A stretch of 64,000 nucleotides of DNA, taken from the NCBI RefSeq assembly GCF_006442205.1, contig NZ_VFVR01000002.1, positions 186,001 through 250,000 of the forward strand, given 5' to 3'. A program made the translations under genes and the position numbers. The stretch's first letter is position 1; each line of letters opens with the position of its first letter. Source of the stretch: Mesorhizobium sp. B2-3-12. Lineage in GTDB: Bacteria > Pseudomonadota > Alphaproteobacteria > Rhizobiales > Rhizobiaceae. Under the pieces are notes generated by a model, which worked only from the letters and a program-made list of their open reading frames with translations, made no database searches and was not told the DNA's origin. Positions 28,841-37,659 of this stretch are shown here, piece after piece.

Positions 28841-29413
28841 ATGTCTTCCATCCTGCGCGTCCACTGGACGATCGCGCCTGAAATCCCACCACGCCCGCAG
28901 ATCAACTGCAATCGATGCGGCGGCTTGAAAGCCTATCGCTGCAGCGGGAAATTCCGCGTCAACGCCAACGGCAAGCGCATCGACGTCTGGCTGATCTATC
29001 GTTGCGTCGACTGCGACAATTCCTGGAATTTCGGCATTTTCGAGCGCTGCAACCGCCGCGACATCGAGCCGGCGCTGCTCGCGGCGCTCGAAAGCAACGA
29101 TCCAGGTCTGGCACGTCGCCATGCCTTCGACATCGTCGCCCTGCGCAACCAGGTTGGACGCGTCGAGGAATTCGCCGATGCCGCCGTGCGCAAACAGGTG
29201 ATCGGCGAGACGAAGCAAGGCGCGACGGCGCTGGAACTCCGGCTCGGTCTGGAAGTGCCGGTATCGCTAAGGCTCGACCGCTTGCTGGCCAGCGAACTCG
29301 GCATCTCGCGGTCGCGACTCCAGGCGCTGGAGGGACGACAACTGCTGCTCGTTGATCCCGAGGGGAGCAAAGCCCTTCGCACCGATGTGCCCGCCCCTCT
29401 GTCAGTTCCGTAA
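28841..29413 (+). CDS. DUF1062 domain-containing protein
   Basis: 190 residues. Two CxxC pairs, Cys23/Cys26 in 'NCNRCGG' and Cys55/Cys58 in 'YRCVDCDN', plus Cys34, suggest a zinc ribbon. 'WNFGIFERCNRRDIEPALL' and 'LRLDRLLASELGISRSRLQ' match DUF1062, a family of unknown function; the latter part looks like a small S4-type RNA-binding segment. GGAAGGG lies eight bases before the ATG. It converges with typA. Role unknown, possibly nucleic-acid binding. Confidence 0.85.
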   Translation: MSSILRVHWTIAPEIPPRPQINCNRCGGLKAYRCSGKFRVNANGKRIDVWLIYRCVDCDNSWNFGIFERCNRRDIEPALLAALESNDPGLARRHAFDIVALRNQVGRVEEFADAAVRKQVIGETKQGATALELRLGLEVPVSLRLDRLLASELGISRSRLQALEGRQLLLVDPEGSKALRTDVPAPLSVP

Positions 29414-29423
29414 AATGAAAAAA

Positions 29424-31253
29424 TTACGCCGCGCCGACCGCCTTGGACGACTTCTCGAAGCGCTTGCGCTCGTTGGGGTCGAGATAGAGTTTGCGCAGGC
29501 GAATGGTCTTCGGCGTCACCTCGACCAGCTCGTCGTCCTGGATCCAGGCCAGCGCGCGTTCCAGCGTCATGCGGATCGGCGGGGTGAGCTTGACCGCCTC
29601 GTCCTTGCCGGCGGCGCGGATGTTGGTCAGCTTCTTGCCCTTCAGCACGTTGACTTCGAGGTCGTTGTCCCTGGAGTGAATGCCGATGATCATGCCCTGA
29701 TAGACCTTGACGCCCGGATCGATGACCATCGGGCCACGGTCTTCCAGGTTCCACATGGCGTAGGCGACGGATTCGCCCTGCTCGTTGGAGATCAGCACGC
29801 CGTTGGTGCGGCCGGGCAGCTCGCCCTTGTAGGGCTCGTAGGCATGGAACAGCCGGTTCATCACGGCGGTGCCGCGCGTGTCGGTCAAAAGTTCCGACTG
29901 GTAGCCGATCAGGCCGCGCGTCGGCGCGTGGAAGACGATGCGCTGGCGGTTGCCACCCGAGGGCCGCAGTTCGACCATCTCGGCCTTGCGCTCCGACATC
30001 TTCTGCACGACGACGCCTGCATGCTCCTCGTCGACGTCGATGACGACTTCCTCGACCGGCTCCAGCAATTCGCCGTTCTCGCCCTTCTGCATGACGACGC
30101 GCGGACGCGAGACGGCGATCTCGAAGCCTTCGCGGCGCATGGTCTCGATCAGCACGGCGAGCTGCAATTCGCCACGGCCCGAAACGAAGAACGAATCCTT
30201 GTCCGGCGATTCCTCGATCTTGAGCGCGACATTGCCTTCGGCCTCGCGCAGCAGGCGGTCACGAATGACGCGGCTGGTCACCTTGTCGCCTTCTGTGCCG
30301 GCGAGCGGGCTGTCGTTGACCAGGAAGGACATCGTCACCGTCGGCGGATCGATCGGCTGCGCATGCAGCGCCTCGGTCACCGCAAGGTCGCAGAACGTGT
30401 CGGCGACAGTGCCTTTCGACAGGCCGGCAATGGCAACGATGTCGCCCGCCTGCGCTTCTTCGATCGGCTGGCGCTCGAGGCCACGGAAAGCGAGGATCTT
30501 CGAAATGCGGCCGGTTTCAATCTGGGTGCCGTCATTGTGCAACACCTTGACCGCCTGGTTGGACTTCAGCGTGCCGCTCTCGATGCGGCCGGTGATGATG
30601 CGGCCGAGGAACGGGTTAGCCTCCAGGATGGTGCCGATCATGCGGAACGGGCCGGGATGCACGGTCGGCGCCGGGACATGCTTGATGACGAGATCGAACA
30701 GCGGCGCGAGCTGCTGGTCCTTGGGGCCCTCGGGGTTTTCAGACACCCAGCCGTCGCGGCCAGAACCGTAAAGGATCGGGAAGTCGAGCTGCTCGTCGGT
30801 GGCGTCGAGCGCGGCGAACAGGTCGAACACCTCGTTGACCACTTCGACATGGCGCGCGTCGGGCCGGTCGATCTTGTTGATGACGACGATCGGCTTCAGG
30901 CCGACCTTGAGGGCCTTGCCGACGACGAACTTGGTCTGCGGCATCGGCCCTTCGGCCGCGTCGACCAGCACGATCGCCGAATCCACCATCGACAGGATGC
31001 GCTCGACCTCACCGCCGAAATCGGCGTGGCCGGGGGTGTCGACGATGTTGATGCGGGTGTCCTTCCAGTCGACCGAGGTCGCCTTGGCAAGAATGGTGAT
31101 GCCGCGTTCTTTTTCGAGGTCGTTGGAATCCATGGCGCGCTCGGCGACGCGCTGGTTGTCGCGGAAGGAGCCGGACTGCTTCAAAAGCTGGTCGACCAGG
31201 GTGGTCTTTCCATGGTCGACGTGCGCGATGATCGCGATATTACGGAGGTTCAT
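29424..31253 (-). CDS. typA: Translational GTPase TypA/BipA
   Basis: 609 residues, full length. G1 '[16 protein letters not shown]' begins at residue 10, then '[10 protein letters not shown]', G3 '[15 protein letters not shown]' near 77, G4 '[10 protein letters not shown]' near 130, then EF-G-like beta-barrel and domains III/V, and the BipA-specific C-terminal domain with '[30 protein letters not shown]'. Ribosome-associated GTPase needed for growth under stress and for 50S assembly in the cold in E. coli. Confidence 0.98.
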   Translation of the reverse strand: MNLRNIAIIAHVDHGKTTLVDQLLKQSGSFRDNQRVAERAMDSNDLEKERGITILAKATSVDWKDTRINIVDTPGHADFGGEVERILSMVDSAIVLVDAAEGPMPQTKFVVGKALKVGLKPIVVINKIDRPDARHVEVVNEVFDLFAALDATDEQLDFPILYGSGRDGWVSENPEGPKDQQLAPLFDLVIKHVPAPTVHPGPFRMIGTILEANPFLGRIITGRIESGTLKSNQAVKVLHNDGTQIETGRISKILAFRGLERQPIEEAQAGDIVAIAGLSKGTVADTFCDLAVTEALHAQPIDPPTVTMSFLVNDSPLAGTEGDKVTSRVIRDRLLREAEGNVALKIEESPDKDSFFVSGRGELQLAVLIETMRREGFEIAVSRPRVVMQKGENGELLEPVEEVVIDVDEEHAGVVVQKMSERKAEMVELRPSGGNRQRIVFHAPTRGLIGYQSELLTDTRGTAVMNRLFHAYEPYKGELPGRTNGVLISNEQGESVAYAMWNLEDRGPMVIDPGVKVYQGMIIGIHSRDNDLEVNVLKGKKLTNIRAAGKDEAVKLTPPIRMTLERALAWIQDDELVEVTPKTIRLRKLYLDPNERKRFEKSSKAVGAA

Positions 31254-31450
31254 GATTCTGGTCTCGGAAGCGTTGCAGGCAGCAGGCCAAGGGCGCTGCC
31301 TCTTTCGGTTGCGCGGCTCATACAGGGTTTTTCGCAGTTGCGAAAGGGGACGCGCGACACCAAATACTCATCAAATCTTAACGGTCTCGGTGTGAAATGA
31401 TTTTGTTAACCAAGGCGGGAACCTTTCGAGGCCCGGACAGTTCGAACGTC

Positions 31451-31732
31451 ATGACCGATAAACTCAACCGTTTTTGGCCGCTTATCGCGTCCGCCGCTTT
31501 CGCCATGCTGCTGGCGGCCAACGCCGCGCAGTCGGCGGCGACGCTGAAGGAAGCGCGCTCTCTCCTGCCGCCTGAGGCGCCTTCCGCGCAACAAGCCTTC
31601 GCCGACGCGCCCGATGGCGTCGACCCGGTGGTGACCGGCCCGGTCAGCACCGCCTTCAAGCAGAAACAGGCCAGCGCCAATTGCGATGCGGCGGTTTGGC
31701 CCAACATCCCGATGGTCTGCTACCCGGATTGA
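31451..31732 (+). CDS. Small secreted hypothetical protein
   Basis: 93 residues. A signal peptide 'FWPLIASAAFAMLLAANAAQSA' (about 7-28) is followed by a short Pro/Ala-rich mature part with two Cys (in 'ANCDAAVWPNIPMVCYPD'), which could form a disulfide in the periplasm. I do not recognise a family. The frame opens at 31397, but the ATG at 31451 starts the signal peptide. It stands alone, divergent from typA and convergent with an MFS gene. Confidence 0.6.
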   Translation: MTDKLNRFWPLIASAAFAMLLAANAAQSAATLKEARSLLPPEAPSAQQAFADAPDGVDPVVTGPVSTAFKQKQASANCDAAVWPNIPMVCYPD

Positions 31733-31759
31733 TGGCTCGGGCAGCCGGCAAAGCTGCCA

Positions 31760-31782
31760 ATCTCACCCCTCGTGGGGGAGAT
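31760..31782. terminator. Imperfect hairpin between convergent genes
   Basis: ATCTCACCCC-TCG-TGGGGGAGAT folds with a short loop. The same CTCCCCC/GGGGGAG core appears in the hairpin at 44814 and in the repeat arms at 38473-38629, so it may be a relic of that repeat that now separates two converging genes. Confidence 0.45.
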
Positions 31783-31802
31783 CGCTAAATTCGCCTGCCG
31801 CC

Positions 31803-33086
31803 TCAGGCCGCCTGCGGTTCCGGATCAAAGGCCGGCCGGCTTGTGTTGATCAGCAGCGAAATACAGGCGGCGGCGATCGCGGTCATGCCGGCAATGAGGA
31901 ACGCCAGTTCGTAATTGCCCTGCAGTTCGCGCATCGTGCCGCCGAAGGCCGCGGCGGTGGCGGCACCCACCTGGTGGCCGGCGACGATCCAGCCGAACAC
32001 GATCGGCCCGCTGCGGTCGCCGAAGGCTTCGTTGGCGAGCCTGAGCGTCGGCGGTACGGTGGCGATCCAGTCGAGCCCGTAGAGCACGGCGAAGATGATC
32101 AGGCTGGTTGCCGAGAAGCCGGAATAGGGCAGGTAGATCAGCGACAGGCCACGGATGGCATAATAGACGCCGAGCAGCTTGCGCGGGTCGAAGCGGTCGG
32201 TGAGCCAGCCCGACAGCGTCGTGCCGATCAGGTCGAAAATGCCCATCATCGACAGCAGGCCGGCCGCCTGTACCTCGCCGATGCCCATGTCGCCGCAGAA
32301 CGCGATCAGATGCGTGCCGACAAGGCCATTGGTGGTGAAGCCGCAGACGAAGAAGGTGGCGAACAGGTACCAGAACACCCTTGTCCCGGCGGCGCGGCGC
32401 AGCGTGTTGAGCGTATGCGCCAGGAAGTTGCCTTGTGACGCGGGCGAAGTCGGCGGCACATCATCCGCCTCCGCGCCATAACGCACCATGCCGATGGAGG
32501 CCGGGCGCTCCGGCACCAGCAGCCAGACAAAAGGGATCAACGCCGCGGTGGCGATCGCGACGGCGATGACGACAGGCTGCCAGCCGCCGGCCTGGGCAAG
32601 CGAGGCGATCAGCGGCAGGAAAATCAGCATGCCGGTGGCGCTGGAGGCCGACATCAGCCCCATGACAAGGCCGCGATTGGTCTTGAACCAGCGGTTGACG
32701 ATGGTGGCGCCCAGCACGCTGGCGACGGCGCCGGATCCGATGCCGGAAAAAACGCCCCAGGTGATGAACAGATGCCAGGGCTTGGTCATGAGCAGGCTGA
32801 GCGCGGTTGAAGCCGACATCACCACCAGCGACGCTAGCAGCGTGCGGCGCAGCCCGATGCGTTCCATGAGCGCGGCGGCGAACGGACCGGTCAGCCCGTA
32901 GAGCAGGATACCGACGCCCGCGGCCAGCGAAATGACGTCGCGCCGCCAGCCGAAGCTGTTTTCCAACGGCAGCATCATGACCGACGGCGCGGAGCGCAGG
33001 CCGGCCGCGATCAGCAGGCAGAGGAAGATGACGCCCACCACGACGAAAGCGTAGCGCTGGCCAAAGGGACGGGATTGAGCTATCAT
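31803..33086 (-). CDS. MFS transporter under TetR control
   Basis: 427 residues with about 12 hydrophobic helices, 'LPLENSFGWRRDVISLAAGVGILLYGLTGPFAAALMERIGLRRTL' near residue 40 and 'DLIGTTLSGWLTDRFDPRKLLGVYYAIRG' in the second half. The overall pattern is that of monocarboxylate/oxalate-type or drug-type MFS proteins; a precise family was not fixed. The start at 33086 touches the 17-base operator arm, so repressor binding would directly block its leader. Divergent from the TetR gene. Confidence 0.88.
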   Translation of the reverse strand: MIAQSRPFGQRYAFVVVGVIFLCLLIAAGLRSAPSVMMLPLENSFGWRRDVISLAAGVGILLYGLTGPFAAALMERIGLRRTLLASLVVMSASTALSLLMTKPWHLFITWGVFSGIGSGAVASVLGATIVNRWFKTNRGLVMGLMSASSATGMLIFLPLIASLAQAGGWQPVVIAVAIATAALIPFVWLLVPERPASIGMVRYGAEADDVPPTSPASQGNFLAHTLNTLRRAAGTRVFWYLFATFFVCGFTTNGLVGTHLIAFCGDMGIGEVQAAGLLSMMGIFDLIGTTLSGWLTDRFDPRKLLGVYYAIRGLSLIYLPYSGFSATSLIIFAVLYGLDWIATVPPTLRLANEAFGDRSGPIVFGWIVAGHQVGAATAAAFGGTMRELQGNYELAFLIAGMTAIAAACISLLINTSRPAFDPEPQAA

Positions 33087-33140
33087 GTTACTGACCGGTA
33101 CGTTGCAAGGTGGGAGTATGTATACGTACCGATCGGTAAC
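33087..33140. promoter_or_regulatory. Large inverted-repeat operator between MFS and TetR genes
   Basis: Arm 1 GTTACTGACCGGTACGT (33087-33103) and arm 2 ACGTACCGATCGGTAAC (33124-33140) are inverted copies with 15 of 17 positions complementary, 20 bases apart. Each arm is itself close to palindromic around CCGATCGG/ACCGGT, so two TetR dimers could bind. Directly abuts the MFS start codon. Confidence 0.75.
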
Positions 33141-33157
33141 ATTGTCAATCGAGTCCC

Positions 33158-33778
33158 ATGATGCCAGCCGACAAAAATATTGAACTGACCATCAGCGACC
33201 GTCATGCATCGGCGCCACCCAAGGCCGCCAAGAAGATCCTCGACGTGGCCTATGACCTGTTCTACCGGCGAGGCATCAGGGCGATCGGCGTCGACGAGAT
33301 CGTGAAGCGCGCCGGCGTCACCAAGCCGAGCCTCTATCGCAGCTTTCCTTCCAAGGACGAACTGGCCGCTTCCTACCTCAGGCAATACGACCGCGAGTAC
33401 TGGGAGCGGTTCGACGAGGCCGTTGCCGCCCATCCCGGCGATCCCCGCGCACAGATCATCGCGCTCCTGACTCGCGTCGGCAAGCGGACGCAGAAACCGG
33501 ACTATCGCGGCTGCGGCATGACCAATGCGGCCGTTGAATATCCCGAGCGTGGCCATCCGGCTCGCGTGGTGAGCGAGGACAACAAACAGGAACTGCGCCG
33601 CCGGCTGCGTGCCATGGCGGCCGCGATGGGCGCGCAGGACCCCGACACGCTGGGCGACGGGCTGCTGCTCCTCATCGAGGGCGCCTATATCAGCGGCCAG
33701 CTGTTCGGCCTCGGTGGCCCCGCGCAGTCGGTCGCCCGCAACGCCGACCTGCTGATCGAAGCCAGCTTGAAGAAATAG
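33158..33778 (+). CDS. TetR/AcrR family transcriptional regulator
   Basis: 206 residues. The DNA-binding domain reads 'AAKKILDVAYDLFYRRGIRAIGVDEIVKRAGVTKPSLYRSFPSKDELAASYLRQY' (about 23-77), a canonical TetR helix-turn-helix. The C-terminal ligand domain is of the group with 'YRGCGMTNAAVEYPERGHPARVV'. It is divergent from the MFS gene across the inverted-repeat operator, so it probably represses both itself and the transporter. Second ATG at 33161 is an equally possible start. Confidence 0.94.
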   Translation: MMPADKNIELTISDRHASAPPKAAKKILDVAYDLFYRRGIRAIGVDEIVKRAGVTKPSLYRSFPSKDELAASYLRQYDREYWERFDEAVAAHPGDPRAQIIALLTRVGKRTQKPDYRGCGMTNAAVEYPERGHPARVVSEDNKQELRRRLRAMAAAMGAQDPDTLGDGLLLLIEGAYISGQLFGLGGPAQSVARNADLLIEASLKK

Positions 33779-33822
33779 CGATTGGCGGTACGCTGTTCCG
33801 GCCCGAACCGGAGGTGTCCGTC

Positions 33823-34413
33823 ATGCGTGCCGTTCTGATCCCGCTTGCCCTCGCCGGCCTCTGCCAGGCAGCCCATGCCGGCGACATTTCCAGCGCCTAC
33901 ACCGACCTCGACTGGACGAAGGACTGCGTGACCTACGCGCAGGCCGAAGGCGACGGCGAGTGGGCCGATCTCGCTTGCTCAGGCTATCGCGGCTATCCCG
34001 TGCTGATCGCCTATGATGATGCCCGTGAATCGCTGTTTTACGGTTTTCCACCCGGCGGCGACATGACATCCGTCTGGGAGAGCTTCTCAGACTTCAGTTC
34101 TTCGGGCGCCAGGATCGAATGGCGCATCGAAACGACCCGCGACAGGGCCGTTCCGTTCGCTGTCATCCATCGCCGCACGGTCAGCAATCCGGAGGATGAC
34201 AAAAAGTCGACGGATGTGCTGCTTGTCGCCAAGGTCGGCCAGATGGATGCGCGGGAAAGCTGCACGGTCGGCCTTGTCCTGGCCACCGGCAACCCGCAAG
34301 CCAACGATCAAGCGCGAAAACTCGCCGACGAAAAGGCGCGCACCTTTGCCTGCGGCAAGGACCGGCACACAGCCATCGGCAATGTGCCTGCCTTTGGGAG
34401 GGTGGATAACTGA
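33823..34413 (+). CDS. Secreted hypothetical protein
   Basis: 196 residues. A signal peptide 'VLIPLALAGLCQAAHAG' (about 4-20) is followed by a mature domain with 'DWTKDCVTYAQAEGDGEWADLACSGYRGYPVLIAYDDARESLFYG', two Cys here, and two more near the end (in 'ESCTVGLV' and 'TFACGKD'). The family is not recognised; the sequence looks like rhizobial periplasmic proteins of unknown function. GGAGG lies eight bases before the ATG. It follows the TetR gene by 44 bases and could be read from the same promoter. Confidence 0.7.
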   Translation: MRAVLIPLALAGLCQAAHAGDISSAYTDLDWTKDCVTYAQAEGDGEWADLACSGYRGYPVLIAYDDARESLFYGFPPGGDMTSVWESFSDFSSSGARIEWRIETTRDRAVPFAVIHRRTVSNPEDDKKSTDVLLVAKVGQMDARESCTVGLVLATGNPQANDQARKLADEKARTFACGKDRHTAIGNVPAFGRVDN

Positions 34414-34500
34414 GCGCCAGTAACTTCATCATCCACGGGCGGAGCAAGGAGCGACGCGGCGCAGAATTCTGCGCCGCCCCGCACTGCACCTGGGCGTCAC

Positions 34501-34561
34501 GGCATGGATACCAGGGTCTACGCGACGCCGCTTCGCGGCTGCTCCGCCCTGGTATGACGAA
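34501..34561. repeat. Intergenic palindromic repeat (GCATGGAT...ATGACGAA type)
   Basis: Arms ATACCAGGG (34508-34516) and CCCTGGTAT (34547-34555) are perfect complements. The frame GGCATGGAT...GACGCCGCTTCGCGGC...TATGACGA matches the element at 2908-2968, in which both arm bases changed together. Compensatory change implies that the folded form matters. It lies between two convergent genes. Confidence 0.75.
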
Positions 34562-34625
34562 GCTGAGAGGCTTCTCCAACCTACCGGCCGTGCAAGGTAA
34601 AGGGTCCGTAGGGTCCCAGCGTCGC

Positions 34626-35159
34626 CTACTTGCTCGCCTTCGCCCGTTCAACCGCGTCGATGATCATCTTCTTGGCGTATTTGGAATCGTGCCAGCCTTC
34701 GATCTTGACCCATTTGCCGGGTTCGAGATCCTTGTAGTGCTCGAAAAAGTGCTGCACCTGCTGGCGCGTGATGTCGGGCAGCTGCGTGTATTCGGTGACG
34801 TTCTCGTAGCGCAGCGTCAGCTTCGGCGACGGCACGGCGATGATCTTTTCATCCTGGCCGGCATTGTCTTCCATGATCAGCACGCCGATCGGCCGCACAT
34901 TGATGACGCAGCCCGGCACCAGCGCGCGCGTGTTGCAGACCAGCACGTCGATCGGGTCGCCGTCCCCCGACAGCGTGTGCGGCACGAAGCCGTAATTGCC
35001 GGGGTAGCGCATCGAGGTGTGCAGGAAGCGGTCGACGAACAGCGTGCCGGCCTCCTTGTCCATCTCGTACTTGATCGGCTCGCCGCCGATCGGCACCTCG
35101 ATGATGACGTTGACGTCCTCAGGCGGATTCTTTCCAGTGGCTATGGCTTCGATGCGCAT
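34626..35159 (-). CDS. ppa: Inorganic pyrophosphatase
   Basis: 177 residues, the normal length of bacterial family I PPase. Active-site stretches include '[22 protein letters not shown]' near residue 17, '[23 protein letters not shown]' near 52 (the metal-binding D-x-D-P-x-D) and '[13 protein letters not shown]' near 97. It hydrolyses PPi in the cytosol and drives biosynthesis. The ATG at 35159 follows GAGAGGGAC; the longer frame to 35273 is unsupported. Confidence 0.97.
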   Translation of the reverse strand: MRIEAIATGKNPPEDVNVIIEVPIGGEPIKYEMDKEAGTLFVDRFLHTSMRYPGNYGFVPHTLSGDGDPIDVLVCNTRALVPGCVINVRPIGVLIMEDNAGQDEKIIAVPSPKLTLRYENVTEYTQLPDITRQQVQHFFEHYKDLEPGKWVKIEGWHDSKYAKKMIIDAVERAKASK

Positions 35160-35347
35160 GGCTTTTGTCCCTCTCGCGATTGGCAGGAGATAGCGGGCGG
35201 CGCAAAATGGTGCAATGCGGCGAATGGCGCTCACATGCATCGGGGGCGACGCGAATGCGTCCGGCGCGTTCAATCATCGGCACAAGATATTTCAGCGGCG
35301 TGATTTGCGTGAGCCCGGGACTGCGCCTTCCGCGATCGCCCCGGCAG

Positions 35348-35854
35348 TCATTCCCAGATGAAGGCGACCTTCTTCAGCGCCTTCTGCTCGAAGATCTCGA
35401 CACCCTCGGCGATATCGCGGCCGCCGGCCCCTGCATAGAAGGCGAGCGCGTTCTGGTTGTCTTCCAGCGCCCACACCACCATGCCTTTCAGCCCATGATC
35501 GGCAAGCCGCGCCCTGGCCGCCGAAAACAGCCGCCTGCCGAGACCGATGCCCTGATATTCCGGGCGCAGGTACAGTTCGTAGATCTCGCCCTGCTGCTTG
35601 AGCTCCTTGGCGCGGTTCTTGCCGATCGTCGCATAGCCGGCGATCGTGCCGCCGATCTCGACGACCAGCACGGTGGCCGCGCGGCGGATGGCATTCGCCC
35701 ACCAGTCGGTTCCCCGGCGGTTGATCATCGACGTCAGCGTGCGGTGCGGAATGATACCGGAATAGGCGCCGCGCCAAGCTTCCAGGTGCACTTCGGCGAT
35801 GGCGCCGGCATCGCGCGGGTCTGCCTTCCGAATGTCGATCGTCAGCGTATTCAT
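35348..35854 (-). CDS. GNAT family N-acetyltransferase
   Basis: 168 residues. The acetyl-CoA pocket motif A 'YLRPEYQGIGLGRRLFSAARARLADHG' is near residue 98, preceded by 'VVEIGGTIAGYATIGKN' (motif D/A strand), and motif B 'NQNALAFYAGAGGRDIAEG' follows. Substrate not predictable. Single gene with ppa downstream on the same strand after a 188-base gap. Confidence 0.92.
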   Translation of the reverse strand: MNTLTIDIRKADPRDAGAIAEVHLEAWRGAYSGIIPHRTLTSMINRRGTDWWANAIRRAATVLVVEIGGTIAGYATIGKNRAKELKQQGEIYELYLRPEYQGIGLGRRLFSAARARLADHGLKGMVVWALEDNQNALAFYAGAGGRDIAEGVEIFEQKALKKVAFIWE

Positions 35855-35989
35855 GATTTGTTAACCATAAACCCGCATCGGGCGATTGCAAGAGTCCGGG
35901 CGCCCCGCCAACCGCTTTCTCACAGCCGATCCTGACATTGCAGACATTGCCCAAAGCCTGCCTGAAAACGCGCTAAGCCGAGGCGGATG

Positions 35990-36084
35990 GCGTGGCTTTC
36001 GAGAACCGAAGCGCAGCGGACTTCTAGGTCCGTGAGCTCAGTTCTACTGCGACGCAGTAGAACGGGGAAACACAGAAAGCCGCG
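35990..36084. repeat. Structured intergenic element with nested inverted repeats
   Basis: Outer arms GCGTGGCTTTC (35990-36000) and GAAAGCCGCG (36075-36084) are nearly complementary. Inside is a perfect hairpin, GTTCTACTGC-GAC-GCAGTAGAAC at 36041-36063, and between them GCGGACTTCTAGGTCCGTGAGC folds as a third short stem. The 95-base fold lies between two same-strand genes and could be a mobile repeat or a non-coding RNA. No reading frame is evident. Confidence 0.55.
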
Positions 36085-36121
36085 TCAGGCGGCCGGCTGA
36101 GTAGCGTTTGCAGGCAGGCTT

Positions 36122-36760
36122 TCAGATTTCGACCAGATGGTCGTCCAGCTCGTTGGTATCACCCGAGGTGACCGGGAAATGCTCGGCCAGCACCGCCCCG
36201 ACCTGTCCGATCGCCTTGACGAAGCCGTCGGCGAGCCGGTCGTCGCCGGCATGGGCGGTGAGATCGCGCACGACGCCGTCCCAGACATGTTGGCCGACCT
36301 TGGCGTCGATGCCCGAATCGGCGACCACCTCGGCATAGCGCTCGGCGATAGAGACGAAGATCAGCACGCCGGTCCGCGCCGTGGTGCGGTGGACGTTGCG
36401 GGCGAGGAACTGCTTGACCGCATTGGCGTGCGCCGCCTGATAGCGCAGCCGGCGCGGCACCATGTGGATGCGCAGGCCGGGCAGCGCCCACAGCAGGGCC
36501 AGCACGCAGGCCAGCGCCAGAAGCTCGGCGATGACGAAATGCGGCAGCCGGATGGTGAGCCACCAGGCCTCCAGCCCATAGGCGACGGCGAGGCTGACGA
36601 TCAGCATGCCGAGCGTCGCCATCAGCGCGGCGGGAGCGAAATAGCCATCGCTGGCATGCGCCACGACGCAATAGATCTCACCATCGGTTTGCGCTTCGGC
36701 GGCGCGGATCGCAGCGGCGATGCGCTCATGATCCTGCGGGCTGATCGGTCGTGTTGCCAT
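36122..36760 (-). CDS. TPM domain-containing membrane protein
   Basis: 212 residues. The N-terminal part starts as a TPM domain ('ERIAAAIRAAEAQTDGEIYCVVA'), two membrane helices follow near 45-95, then the second half of the TPM domain ('FLARNVHRTTARTGVLIFVSIAERYAEVVADSGID') continues to the end. This split layout is the YgcG-neighbour type found next to lemA. TPM domains are linked to membrane or photosystem repair and to acid phosphatase activity in plants; the bacterial role is unclear. Last gene of the lemA cluster, nine bases after the preceding gene. Confidence 0.85.
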   Translation of the reverse strand: MATRPISPQDHERIAAAIRAAEAQTDGEIYCVVAHASDGYFAPAALMATLGMLIVSLAVAYGLEAWWLTIRLPHFVIAELLALACVLALLWALPGLRIHMVPRRLRYQAAHANAVKQFLARNVHRTTARTGVLIFVSIAERYAEVVADSGIDAKVGQHVWDGVVRDLTAHAGDDRLADGFVKAIGQVGAVLAEHFPVTSGDTNELDDHLVEI

Positions 36761-36769
36761 GATCTTGTC

Positions 36770-37657
36770 TCACCAGCTTCCTGAAGAACCGCCACCGCCG
36801 GACGAGCCGCCGCCGCCCGAAAACCCGCCGCCGCCGCTGCTCGACCCCGAGGACCACCCGCCGCCGCCAGACGACCAGCCGCCGCCAGACGATCCCGTCG
36901 TCCAGCCGCCGGTTCCGGATGATCCGCTCGGCCCCTGCCCGTAACGAAACGTCATGCCCAGCCATCTATACACGCCCGGCGACAGCTTCGTGCCGAACAT
37001 CGGCGGCAGGAAGGCCATGGCCAGGCCACCGAAGAACATCGTCGCCCACAGGATCAGGAACACGGCGACGATCGGGTCCATGGGAGTGCTGTTGTCGGCG
37101 GGATTGCGGCGGCCGCGCGCCTCAAGTTCCTCCGGATTGCCTTCCAGCACCATGACCATGTCATCGACGGCCTTGGAGATACCACCGGAGAAATCGCCGG
37201 CACGGAACGCCGGCACCATGTCGTTCTCGATGATCAGCTTGGTATGCAGGTCGGTCAGAGTGCCTTCCAGACCATAGCCGACCTCGATACGCATCTTGCG
37301 GTCGTTGGGCGCGACGAGCAGCAGAACGCCGTTGTTCTCCTTAGCCTGGCCGAGCTTCCAGAAGCGGAACAGCCGGTTGGCGTAGGGCTCGATCTCCTCG
37401 CCGCCGAGGCTCGGGATGGTGGCGACGACGATCTGGTCGGAGCCCTTTGCCTCGAAATCCGCCAGCTTCTGCGTCAATGCCGCTTTCGTTCCGGCATCGA
37501 TGATGCCGGCATTGTCGACCACCCGGCCGGTCAGCGCCGGGAGATCGGCGGCCAGGGCGGCGATCGTGGCAAGCAGCAGGGCCGCCAGGGTGATAAAGGC
37601 CAGGCGCAGTCGCGAAGCGAGTTGGCTGGGTATCGAAGGAACGGCAGCTATCACCAT
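36770..37657 (-). CDS. TPM domain-containing protein, YgcG-like (copy 2)
   Basis: 295 residues. A signal-like hydrophobic N-terminus (about 18-37) ends at 'ALAADLPALTG'. The TPM domain follows with 'RVVDNAGIIDAGTKAALTQ' and 'NNGVLLLVAPNDRKMRIEVGYGLEGTLTD'. A membrane segment near 205-225 precedes a C-terminal tail of Gly/Ser/Trp repeats. Its TPM domain is almost residue-for-residue the same as the next gene upstream, so one copied the other recently. The tail resembles flexible extracytoplasmic linkers. It lies in the lemA cluster, with 2 bases between the two copies. Confidence 0.9.
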   Translation of the reverse strand: MVIAAVPSIPSQLASRLRLAFITLAALLLATIAALAADLPALTGRVVDNAGIIDAGTKAALTQKLADFEAKGSDQIVVATIPSLGGEEIEPYANRLFRFWKLGQAKENNGVLLLVAPNDRKMRIEVGYGLEGTLTDLHTKLIIENDMVPAFRAGDFSGGISKAVDDMVMVLEGNPEELEARGRRNPADNSTPMDPIVAVFLILWATMFFGGLAMAFLPPMFGTKLSPGVYRWLGMTFRYGQGPSGSSGTGGWTTGSSGGGWSSGGGGWSSGSSSGGGGFSGGGGSSGGGGSSGSW

Positions 37658-37659
37658 GC

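Noticed and set aside
28630-28881. Small open frame upstream of the DUF1062 gene
   Set aside because: No binding site, Arg/Pro-rich composition and no recognisable motif.
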